A stretch of DNA of 64,000 bases from Alkalicoccobacillus plakortidis (GTDB taxonomy: Bacteria > Bacillota > Bacilli > Bacillales > Bacillaceae_D): contig NZ_JAMQJY010000001.1 in NCBI RefSeq assembly GCF_023703085.1, positions 868,001-932,000 on the forward strand. The letters run 5' to 3'. Made by a program: the position numbers and the translations under genes. Positions 51,000 to 58,710 of this stretch are shown here, in pieces. The notes beneath the pieces were generated by a model that had not been told where the DNA came from, ran no database searches, and worked only from the letters and a program-made list of their open reading frames with translations. Numbering within the stretch: the stretch's first letter is position 1; the number at the start of each line of letters is the position of its first letter.

Positions 51000-51008
51000 T
51001 ATCCTTCT

Positions 51009-51045
51009 GCTACAGACTCATACCTATCAGTCTGTAGCTTTTTTT
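51009..51045 (+). terminator. Terminator after the two-component genes
   Basis: A perfect 10-bp stem (51009-51018 with 51029-51038), then seven Ts. Confidence 0.88.
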
Positions 51046-51150
51046 GCTTGTTCATACTCCGTTCATATTCGCGTCATAGAGAGTACATATTAGTTGTATA
51101 CACTTTTATTAACGGACCGTTACACAACAAAGAGACTGGAGAAGATACAA

Positions 51151-52083
51151 GTGATAAAAAAAATACTCAACATTCTACTTAAAATAATAGTGGTAATCGT
51201 TATAGTCATTGGACTTTTTCTAGCTATTGTTTTTATTGTTAATCTAATCAGTAGCAAATCAGAGCAAGGAAAAATAGAATCGTATGGTCAATTGGTGCCA
51301 GTAGATGGGGAACATATCAATGTAACGATTGAAGGAGAAGGCGAAGAAACAGTTGTACTTCTACCAGGCTATGGAACAGCCGCACCTGCTCTTGATTTCA
51401 AGCCATTAATCGAAGAGCTATCGCCATATTACAGAGTCGTAGTTGTTGAACCTTTTGGTTATGGATTAAGTGATTATACTGAGAAAGATCGCACGACTGA
51501 GAATATTGTAAGTGAAACCCATGAAGTATTGCAAAATCTTGGTATTGATCAATATATTCTAATGGGCCACTCGATTGCAGGCATCTATGGATTAGATTAT
51601 GTGAATAAATATCAAGATGAAGTGACAGCATTTGTCGGAATCGATACGAGTGTCCCAACCCAAGGAGGCATGGATACTGAATTTCCAATCAAAACGTTTA
51701 ACTTCCTAAATAAATCAGGGATCGTCAGACTATTTATGAAGCTAGGTGATGACCCATATGAATCCCTTCCATATAATGATGAAACAAAGGAACAAATGAG
51801 AATGCTTACTCATAAAAACTTTTATAATCCAAGTAACATCAACGAGATGCAGCATTTTGAATCGAATTTTAATGCCGCACAGGCTTTAGACTTCCCGTCA
51901 GACCTTCCTTTACTTTTCTTTTTAGAAGCAGATAACACAGACGTAGACGGATGGATTCCACTACATGAAGAGCAAGTAAAAGACTCTGATCACGGAGAAG
52001 TGATTTTGCTTGAAGGGGATCATTACCTACATCACACACAATCCGAAGTAATGGTTGAGATGGTACGAGACTTTCTGAAATAA
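51151..52083 (+). CDS. Membrane-anchored alpha/beta hydrolase
   Basis: 310 residues from GTG 51151 (GGAG upstream). An N-terminal membrane anchor (IIVVIVIVIGLFLAIVFIV) followed by an alpha/beta-hydrolase domain facing outward: oxyanion region LLPGYGTAAP, nucleophile in MGHSIAGIYG, and terminal histidine in EGDHYLHHT. Substrate unknown. It follows the two-component genes, but a terminator separates them, so joint regulation is only a guess. Confidence 0.88.
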   Translation: MIKKILNILLKIIVVIVIVIGLFLAIVFIVNLISSKSEQGKIESYGQLVPVDGEHINVTIEGEGEETVVLLPGYGTAAPALDFKPLIEELSPYYRVVVVEPFGYGLSDYTEKDRTTENIVSETHEVLQNLGIDQYILMGHSIAGIYGLDYVNKYQDEVTAFVGIDTSVPTQGGMDTEFPIKTFNFLNKSGIVRLFMKLGDDPYESLPYNDETKEQMRMLTHKNFYNPSNINEMQHFESNFNAAQALDFPSDLPLLFFLEADNTDVDGWIPLHEEQVKDSDHGEVILLEGDHYLHHTQSEVMVEMVRDFLK

Positions 52084-52091
52084 ATAAAGGA

Positions 52092-52129
52092 CAAAAAGCC
52101 GATGATGTCTTCACAACATTGGCTTTTTG
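52092..52129 (+). terminator. Terminator after the hydrolase gene
   Basis: A 13-bp stem with one G-T pair (52092-52104 with 52117-52129), followed by T-rich sequence. Confidence 0.8.
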
Positions 52130-52180
52130 TTTTATTCTTATAAGCACAATCCATATTTCTCCAAAGGAAAGGAAAACAAC

Positions 52181-53313
52181 ATGCATTTAGGACTTGGACG
52201 GAATGAGGTCAAGCTAGTCACCTATACACCTCAATGGGTAGAGGAATTTCAACGAGTTAAAAGTAAACTAGTAAGAGACTCTGGTATGTACGCTGAACGC
52301 ATTCAACACATTGGCAGCACGGCTATTGTAGAGATGCCTTCTAAACCAATCATTGATTTACTCATTGGTGTGGATGACCTCACAGCTCCACCGCGACGTA
52401 CAATAAAAGCTCTAAATAAATCGGGCTTCGTGAAGCTACAGGTTGAAAAACCTAACGAGATCATCTTTGCCCAATTCACTGATCTAACTTATCAAACGAA
52501 AACACATTATGTCCACGTCGTTCAATTTAACAGTGAGCTTTGGAAGGATCTACTTTTTTTCAGAGACATTTGAATACGGAATTAGTAGAAAGAGATGAAT
52601 ATGCTAGATTAAAGACATCCTATGTACAAACCTCTTCTACGGGTATAAAGGAATATACGGACTCTAAAGAAAAATTTGTGCGGAGGATCTATAAAAAGAG
52701 GCACCAATTACTACCCGTTTATATCATGAGGCTCGAAGAAGATGAGGGCTTTGCTGAAATTAAAGGGAACTATGCTTGCTTTACGATCAGTCCAGATGCT
52801 GATGACTATGTACTAGCGACAAAAGAGTTACTCTATCACGTACTTCTTCATCTGAATGCCTTTCCAGTGACGGTTACATTTGGTTTTTATGAAGGTCAAG
52901 AAGCAGAGTTTACTCAATGGTTTCAGGATAGAAAGATCGATTTTCAACTACGCCATTTCGTGATTGACCAGAAAAAGGAAGGTCCAAGATATAAGTCACC
53001 TATTCTGGAGGTACATGTTCATGATGCGGAGAATCTTTTGGCTTGTTTAGATCAATTTTTTTGGCTGCCCATGCAGAATGAGTTTTTTTCAGTGTCTTCC
53101 ACCAGAAAAGTGAAGTATATCGAAAGAGCTCCTATTCGAAATAGCAAACGTAAAGTGTTGACTCCTGTATTTGACATGCTGCCAGACACAACGTTTATAA
53201 CAATTGAACATGACGCTCAAGCCGTAGTAATAATCTCAAATGAATCCAAGTTTCAAACAGTAGAATCATTAAAAAAATCACTACCTAAAAATATTCGTGT
53301 TCTCGATTATTAA
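52181..53313 (+). CDS. GrpB-domain protein with an extra C-terminal domain, one frameshift
   Basis: ATG 52181 follows AAAGGAAAGGAAA. Residues about 1-170 are a GrpB/UPF0157 nucleotidyltransferase-like domain (YTPQWVEEFQRVK, HIGSTAIVEMPSKPIIDLLI, HYVHVVQF). A second domain of about 200 residues follows (LEEDEGFAEIKGNYACFTIS... to NIRVLDY), which I do not recognise. The two are in different frames; one missing base at about 52567 (after FFRD) joins them as FRD(H/Y)LNTELVERDEYARLK. The indel is not at the GCTGG motif; a T run lies just upstream. GrpB-like proteins may act in coenzyme or nucleotide transfer, unproven. Confidence 0.75.
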
Positions 53314-53774
53314 TGCGACAATTCTCTCCCAACAAAATGGGCAGGAATCGGGCTGAGATCTAAGCGCCTTGCCCATATCGAGAGTTGTCCAATATGATGA
53401 ATCTCATGTACGATGATATGATGAATGATGTCGTCACATGTGTACGCATTTGTTTCCCACGGCACTTGAATCATTTTTTCATTTAATTGAAGTAACTCAC
53501 AATCTATAAAATGTTTGTGATCTTGTTTTAAGCGGTTAGACAACGAGACTACTTTATCAAGCGTTGCATAATCATCAAATGAATACACCATATCTTCTTT
53601 GCCTTGTATTCCACGAATCCAACTGTTTTCAACCTCTACGATATGGAACAGCGTATACAAAATACTGCCCGCGCCACCACCCATTTCTTTTAGCAACTGA
53701 CTAGAAGTAAGCTGCTGACACCATTTAAACCATTCATCACGGACTTGCCAATTGTAGGCAAAGAATTTCTTCAT
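53310..53774 (-). CDS. DinB/YfiT-family protein
   Basis: 154 residues from ATG 53774 (AAGGAG upstream). Four-helix-bundle DinB fold with the metal-binding histidines in TLFHIVEVE and IVHEIHHIGQL. DinB-family proteins act as thiol transferases (bacillithiol S-transferase relatives) or have unknown roles. Its stop overlaps the convergent GrpB gene end by 4 bases. Confidence 0.88.
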   Translation of the reverse strand: MKKFFAYNWQVRDEWFKWCQQLTSSQLLKEMGGGAGSILYTLFHIVEVENSWIRGIQGKEDMVYSFDDYATLDKVVSLSNRLKQDHKHFIDCELLQLNEKMIQVPWETNAYTCDDIIHHIIVHEIHHIGQLSIWARRLDLSPIPAHFVGRELSH

Positions 53775-53804
53775 GTCCCACTCATCTCCTTCTTCTATAA
53801 CCAT

Positions 53805-54212
53805 TCAATACCGTTTTGAAAAAAAGATAAACAAAAGAAATACGGTGCTAGCGATAAGCGCTGTAAAAATACCGAGAAGCTGAAGAGCTGTTAAGGTAAT
53901 TATTTCTGTTGTGAGTAAGATCATAAATATAATAGAGTACCCCATTATAAAACCGTAATTATAAAACATCGCCTTCTGTTTAATAAGCTTAGCTCGTTCA
54001 TCATTCACTTTAAATTGAGGATAAAGATACGCCCATACTGCACAAATGATACTTAAAGTAATCCACATGAATTCGTGACCTTGTACTTCACCCCCAACAT
54101 TTACATTCAAAATCAATAAAAACAACCCAAAAATAAGGAAAAGCAATGAATAAACAGTAAATAAAATTCTTCCCGACTTATTACTCATGACCCAACTATT
54201 TTTTTGACTCAC
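53805..54212 (-). CDS. DUF2178-like membrane protein
   Basis: 135 residues from GTG 54212 (AGGGGGA upstream). Four hydrophobic segments arranged as two pairs with a charged loop (FKVNDERAKLIKQKAMFYNY), the pattern of proteins encoded together with small Xre-type regulators in Gram-positive bacteria. The start lies 10 bases after the regulator stop codon, so they form an operon. Function unknown. Confidence 0.75.
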   Translation of the reverse strand: MSQKNSWVMSNKSGRILFTVYSLLFLIFGLFLLILNVNVGGEVQGHEFMWITLSIICAVWAYLYPQFKVNDERAKLIKQKAMFYNYGFIMGYSIIFMILLTTEIITLTALQLLGIFTALIASTVFLLFIFFSKRY

Positions 54213-54222
54213 GACAATCCCC

Positions 54223-54417
54223 CTACTCTTCTAGATGAAAAACATCCTCTACATGTGTGCCAAAGCACCTTGCTATTTGAATCGCAAGTGGCAATGAAGG
54301 ATGGTACTTACCCTTCTCGATCGATATGATCGTTTGCCTTGAGACACCAAGCTTTTGAGCTAACGCTTCTTGAGACAAATGATGCTGTTTACGCAGTTCT
54401 TTTATTGAATTTTCCAT
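54223..54417 (-). CDS. Small Xre/Cro-type HTH regulator
   Basis: 64 residues, almost entirely a helix-turn-helix (IKELRKQHHLSQEALAQKLG, VSRQTIISIEKGKYHPSL). ATG 54417 is chosen because AGGAGG is 8 bases upstream; the ATG two codons earlier is too close. YozG-type regulator paired with a membrane protein. Its promoter is overlapped by a perfect 38-bp palindrome (next entry), consistent with autoregulation. Confidence 0.9.
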   Translation of the reverse strand: MENSIKELRKQHHLSQEALAQKLGVSRQTIISIEKGKYHPSLPLAIQIARCFGTHVEDVFHLEE

Positions 54418-54438
54418 ACGCATTGCCTCCTGACACAC

Positions 54439-54481
54439 AGTATAAAGTAAAGCACCCTTTACGTAAAGGGTGCTTTACTTT
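54439..54481 (-). promoter_or_regulatory. Promoter of the HTH gene covered by a 38-bp perfect palindrome
   Basis: Minus-strand -35 TTTACG (54462-54467) and -10 TATACT (54439-54444), spacer 17. A perfect palindrome of two 19-base halves (54444-54462 with 54463-54481; inner part GTAAAGGGTGCTTTAC) is centred on the -35. Too close to a start codon and in a divergent region, so an operator is more likely than a terminator. Confidence 0.75.
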
Positions 54482-54513
54482 TGTAAAAAAATTTTTTCCG
54501 AGCAATAAAAGAG

Positions 54514-54556
54514 TTTTCACGCTCATCTAATTAGATTATAATCTAATTAGATGAGC
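54514..54556 (+). promoter_or_regulatory. MFS promoter with the -10 at the centre of a 36-bp perfect palindrome
   Basis: -35 TTTTCA (54514-54519), 17-base spacer, -10 TATAAT (54537-54542). A perfect 36-bp palindrome (54521-54556) is centred on the -10 and contains ATCTAATTAGAT twice (54525-54536 and 54541-54552), itself a 12-bp palindrome. A third near copy, CTAATTAGAT, lies at about 54596-54605 before the gene. A repressor bound here would block the promoter; the repressor is not identified. Confidence 0.8.
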
Positions 54557-54634
54557 AACCCTATATCCTAAAGAAAGCTTTTTTTTTTGCAAAACTAATT
54601 AGATATACATCTAACTTTATTGGAGGAATACTAT

Positions 54635-55882
54635 ATGCATAGTTATCGAGTGTTAAAAAAAGAGCCTAGATATCGAATTTTATTCTGGAGCTCTGTTTTA
54701 AATGGAATGGGTAGTCGCTTTGCTCAAGTTGGCTCTTTCGCCCTTCTTTATCTATTAACTGAATCTAGTCTTGCACTAGGAAGTTTGCTTGCTTTACGTG
54801 TTATTCCTACCATTTTATTTGCATCACTTAGCGGTTATTTGGCCGATCGTTTTCATAAGGCAAAATTGTTACTTTGGATCGATCTATTAAGAGCACCGTT
54901 TGCCTTATTGCCATTGTGGGTTGTTCACACAGATCACTTATGGTTGTTATATCTCAGTACTTTTGTCATTGCTAGTGGGGAAGCGATGTATAGACCGATT
55001 CGTTTTGCAGCAATTCCTGACATTGTGCAGAAGAAAAACTTACTCTCTGTTAATGGATTAGAGCAAAATGTGGTCGGCTTAACCCTTGTTTTTGGCTCCC
55101 TTCTTGGAGGTATCATCGCTTTTGTATCTGATGTAACCATTTTATTTTTTATTCATACAATTTTTCTTTTATTAGCAGCAACGCTTATAGCAAGATTGGC
55201 AAAAATCGAAAGTATACCGAAACTCAAAGATAATGTTGTACCAGTAGAGTTTTCATTAAAAGAAAGCGGATTTCTTTTGTTTAAGGTGGCATTATTACGA
55301 GTATTTTTAATGGTCATGCTACTTATGCCGCTAGCAAATGGGGTCGACAATGTGATCTTTAACTTGATTGCATTAGATGTTTTTGAAAAAGGAGATCTGG
55401 GAGTTGGATTGATCTATGCTTCATTAGGAATGGGATTAATCTTAAGTTCAACGATCGCTAAATGGATTCGTGGAAAATACATGGCTGTTGGAGCAGTGAT
55501 GATTTTTTTGGAGGGTGTAGGTCATCTGTTACTTAGTCAATCCTTCTTCTTTTTGCAAGCTTTACTACTTGCCGCAGCCATTGCGTGTGCAGTTGGAGTA
55601 AGTAATATCTGTTTTGATACGGTACTCATGAAAATTCTACCTGCATCTAAAAGAGGAGTACTAATTGGTACGTTATCAATGTTTGAAAATAGCTCGATGG
55701 GGATAGCGATGGTTGGAGCTGGATTTCTCTCTGAATGGCTCGCTCCGTTAAAAACCGCTTTTCTAGTTGGGATCACGTATATCTTTTTTGCATTAATCTT
55801 TATAGTAATTTTCAAGAGTATAAATGTTCGTGAATCATTACGTAAATTAAACCATTTGGACAAACGTACTGAAGAAATATAA
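54635..55882 (+). CDS. MFS transporter (MFS_3 type)
   Basis: 415 residues from ATG 54635 (GGAGG 8 bases upstream). Twelve membrane segments; conserved loop GYLADRFHKAKLLLWIDLLR between helices 2 and 3, and RPIRFAAIPDIV plus NGLEQNVVGLTLVFGSLLGG in the N-half. Related to macrolide/antibiotic exporters. Divergent from the HTH operon; its own promoter is under a strong palindrome, suggesting inducible export. The frame is intact. Confidence 0.9.
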   Translation: MHSYRVLKKEPRYRILFWSSVLNGMGSRFAQVGSFALLYLLTESSLALGSLLALRVIPTILFASLSGYLADRFHKAKLLLWIDLLRAPFALLPLWVVHTDHLWLLYLSTFVIASGEAMYRPIRFAAIPDIVQKKNLLSVNGLEQNVVGLTLVFGSLLGGIIAFVSDVTILFFIHTIFLLLAATLIARLAKIESIPKLKDNVVPVEFSLKESGFLLFKVALLRVFLMVMLLMPLANGVDNVIFNLIALDVFEKGDLGVGLIYASLGMGLILSSTIAKWIRGKYMAVGAVMIFLEGVGHLLLSQSFFFLQALLLAAAIACAVGVSNICFDTVLMKILPASKRGVLIGTLSMFENSSMGIAMVGAGFLSEWLAPLKTAFLVGITYIFFALIFIVIFKSINVRESLRKLNHLDKRTEEI

Positions 55883-55887
55883 TAAGA

Positions 55888-55914
55888 GGGAGAGTATGCT
55901 CATCTCCCTTATCT
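55888..55914. terminator. Terminator between convergent genes
   Basis: GGGAGA (55888-55893) pairs with TCTCCC (55903-55908) between the MFS and lipoprotein genes. Short stem. Confidence 0.55.
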
Positions 55915-55917
55915 CAG

Positions 55918-56358
55918 CTACTCCACATCTAGATAAAGGGAATAACTCCCCGTGCCTTCTGGCCATGATGCTAATACTTCAAATATGTTTAAACCGGAAT
56001 GAATGGAGAGATCTAATTCATCATAACTGTCCAGTTGACCTCCTGAATCCCAGGTCCTGATTGAGTAATGAGTTGGTTGTTTTTCAAATTCAATGGATAC
56101 CTCTGAGTCTGTTGAAACAGTGATTGGCTTTTGATAGTCCGCAATGGTTGATGGCAAATCTGAATCAGCTTCGATACCTACGCCTTGACCAAATACATTT
56201 GTTTCACCCCAGCTATACGAGCCTAAAACGGGGTCAATGGTTTCATCACCTATGATAATGGACAGTTTAGGAGGTTTTAAATCATCTGTGTTTATTTCAT
56301 CTGAGCAGGACACTAATAGAAAACTCAACATCATCAACAGTGCGATCATGCGCTTCAT
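55918..56358 (-). CDS. Hypothetical lipoprotein
   Basis: 146 residues. Lipobox LVSC, Cys18. The mature protein is acidic and predicted to be mainly beta (KLSIIIGDETIDPVLGSYSW near the N-terminus). No family recognised. It lies 13 bases after the stop of the next upstream gene, so it belongs to the minus-strand unit 55918-57413. Confidence 0.6.
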   Translation of the reverse strand: MKRMIALLMMLSFLLVSCSDEINTDDLKPPKLSIIIGDETIDPVLGSYSWGETNVFGQGVGIEADSDLPSTIADYQKPITVSTDSEVSIEFEKQPTHYSIRTWDSGGQLDSYDELDLSIHSGLNIFEVLASWPEGTGSYSLYLDVE

Positions 56359-56371
56359 CCATCCACCCCTA

Positions 56372-56902
56372 TCATAAATATAATTCTAAATCTGGAGGCA
56401 TTAATTCAACAAATAATCCACTGTTCTCTATTCTTCGTTTAATCGATGAGATGGCTTCGTTTGTATGTAGATACATATAATAATCATAACCAAATGTCAC
56501 AACTAGTTGATCAATCACACCAAGTCTCGCCCATAAAAGATCTCGCAAAATTAATTTCACAAACGGTCTAATTTCTTGTATTGTAATTGAACGTCCAACC
56601 TGTACGGAGTGAAAAAGCTCCTTCATATCATCAGTTGAGTACGAATCGAAATCTTCAGCTGATTCATCATGCCTCTCCAAATATAAAACATGTAACTCTG
56701 TAAAATGATGAAGCTTCATAAACCGTAAAATAGCATCAATATAAAGAGCTTCTATTCTAAGATACTCGTCCTCTGTTAGTAAGCCATTACCGCCTTGTCT
56801 TTTACCAATGTCACAATAAGAAGTCCATTCCTCTTGATCCTTGTACACCCCGTTTTCATATCGATTGGTAGGATTATATTTTGTTACACGATATGTATTC
56901 AA
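56372..56902 (-). CDS. Hypothetical cytoplasmic protein
   Basis: 176 residues from TTG 56902, supported by AAGGAGAG upstream; the TTG overlaps the stop of the acetyltransferase gene (TTGA). Soluble, with EEWTSYCDIGKRQGGNGLLT, then FGYDYYMYLHTNEAISSIK near the C-terminus. No family recognised with certainty. Middle gene of a three-gene unit. Confidence 0.6.
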   Translation of the reverse strand: MNTYRVTKYNPTNRYENGVYKDQEEWTSYCDIGKRQGGNGLLTEDEYLRIEALYIDAILRFMKLHHFTELHVLYLERHDESAEDFDSYSTDDMKELFHSVQVGRSITIQEIRPFVKLILRDLLWARLGVIDQLVVTFGYDYYMYLHTNEAISSIKRRIENSGLFVELMPPDLELYL

Positions 56903-57413
56903 CCGATTCTCTCCTTTATATCTAAAACCATCAGATCCTCATCCAAATAGACATTGTTATCTAGCTTTAGAGCTTGTTTATCGACGCCATATCTTTTAAA
57001 ACCCATTGATTGATAGAGTTTTTTGGCAGATTCGTTTGTTGATACTACGGTCAAGTAGATCTGTTCGATTCCACGGTTTGCTTCTGCCTTCTGGACTGCC
57101 TGTTTGATTAAAGCTTTGCCGACCCCTTCTCCCCTTTTTGGGGTGAGACATACATTGCTACAAGCATGGCACGGTGCCTGAGTTTCTGTTTTGTTTCAAT
57201 GAGTAAAGTGGTGACTCCTACTAATGATTCGCCATCAAACATGCCAAATGTCACTGAATCTTCACCTTTTAACCTTGCTTTGAATGCGTCTACTGGCAAC
57301 TCTTTTTCTTCCTCATAGCTTGACGCAAATGCTTCTGGAGCTGTTTGTAAGGCTTCGAATCGAATGCTTCGATATGCCTCTGCGTCTAGCTCAGTTAATG
57401 GTCGATATTTCAA
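56899..57413 (-). CDS. GNAT acetyltransferase, with one frameshift
   Basis: About 171 residues from TTG 57413 (LKYRPLTELDAEAYRSIRFE). The acetyl-CoA site is split: MYVSPQK is followed in another frame by RGEGVGKALIKQAVQKAEAN. One missing base in the A/G run at about 57131-57142 (plus strand CCCCTTTTT) restores it. This is a homopolymer problem, not the GCTGG motif. The protein continues through FKRYGVDKQALKL to a stop at 56899. Substrate unknown. Confidence 0.8.
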
Positions 57414-57547
57414 TACCCTACCATCCCTTTCCTTTACAAATTCTTCACACGAATCGCCTTGTAATGAGCACATAAGCCCTTCATAGTTATTGTATATGAA
57501 AGTATCCAATAAATCTTCAAAAAAAAGACAACTAGAGGATGAGAGCT

Positions 57548-58617
57548 ATGATGAATCAAACAAAAACCTACTATCATTCGATTGATGTCTTTCGGTTGAT
57601 CTGTGCCGTTGCTGTTGTCATCGTGCATATCACTTCACAAATTCCTAGTAATGAAATTGCCAATTGGAGCAATTATTATAGTTATCGGTATGTATTAGAT
57701 ATTGGTAGCCCATTCTTTTTTATGGCTGCTGGTTTTATTCTTTATCGTAAAAGTAAAGACGTTGGCCCTGGGTATCTTATTTCATATGCTAAAAAGATCT
57801 TTAGCTATTATTTAATCTTTTCAATCTTTTATATGGTTGCTCGAGTGGTGATAGAAGCGATAACCGCGAGTATTCAAAATGAATCTATCAAAACCGCCAT
57901 ATTAACTCAAATCAATCAATGGAGCACAATCAATCTACTAAATGGTTCAATTGGGTCCTTCCAAGCTCTTACTTTTTAGTGATTCTTATCTATTCTGCTT
58001 TGTTCCTGTACGTCCTGCTTCGACTCAAAGCAAACACCTTAGCACTGGTTACGATTGCGATTGCTTTATACGCAGCAGAGAACGCCGGGCTTCTCTCAAA
58101 CTTGAACATTTTTCAATACAAAAACTTTGCGTTTGGCTTATTGTTTGTTACGCTCGGATTTGCCTTAAATCATAGTAAAGAGTTTATAAACTATAAAGCG
58201 CCGTGGCTCTATACGATTTTATTTGCAGTTGCATATGTATGTAATTATTACTACCAAATTGGTCTCGGATGGCTCCTACTGCCTCTCTTCACCTTTTCAC
58301 TTGGTGCCTTTTGTGTGCAGTTCCCTACACTCGGTAAAGGTAGCCTATTAACCCGTTTATCAAGCTATTCATTAGCGATCTACACGCTTCATATTTTTGT
58401 TGAACTCATTATTCTTAAGTCTGTTGAAGTAATAGGCTGGTCCGATTATTATGCAAATCCACTCTATTATGTAGGAACAATTGTAGCTTGTATCACCGTA
58501 CCAATGCTTATCTTTAACCCTATATATAACGGGGCGATCTGGATTAAAGAGACTTTGATTTTTTCACAAAAAAAACGTTCACAAGATTCAGAGCTACGTA
58601 AGCAAAACTATGGATAA
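57548..58617 (+). CDS. Acyltransferase family 3 membrane protein, frameshifted and perhaps internally deleted
   Basis: ATG 57548 or 57551 follows GAGGATGAG. The N-terminus YHSIDVFRLICAVAVVIVHI carries the conserved helix-1 Arg/His of O-acyltransferases, and ~10 membrane segments follow, e.g. LLPLFTFSLGAFCV and YSLAIYTLHIFVELIIL. The two halves lie in different frames, joining near 57963-57979. A CCAAGC is there (57963-57968), but removing one base does not restore the frame, and the usual His-Leu-Trp motif after GSIGSF is missing. So either two errors or a genuine small deletion is present. Could modify wall or surface polysaccharide; may be a pseudogene. Confidence 0.7.
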
Positions 58618-58629
58618 ACGTAGAAAGTA

Positions 58630-58663
58630 AAAGCATATACCGGATTACGGTATATGCTTTTTC
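58630..58663 (+). terminator. Terminator after the acyltransferase gene
   Basis: A perfect 13-bp stem (58630-58642 with 58648-58660) followed by Ts. Confidence 0.85.
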
Positions 58664-58710
58664 TAATCCATCATTCAATGTAGTCAGCGACATAACACTA
58701 ACTGTGAATC

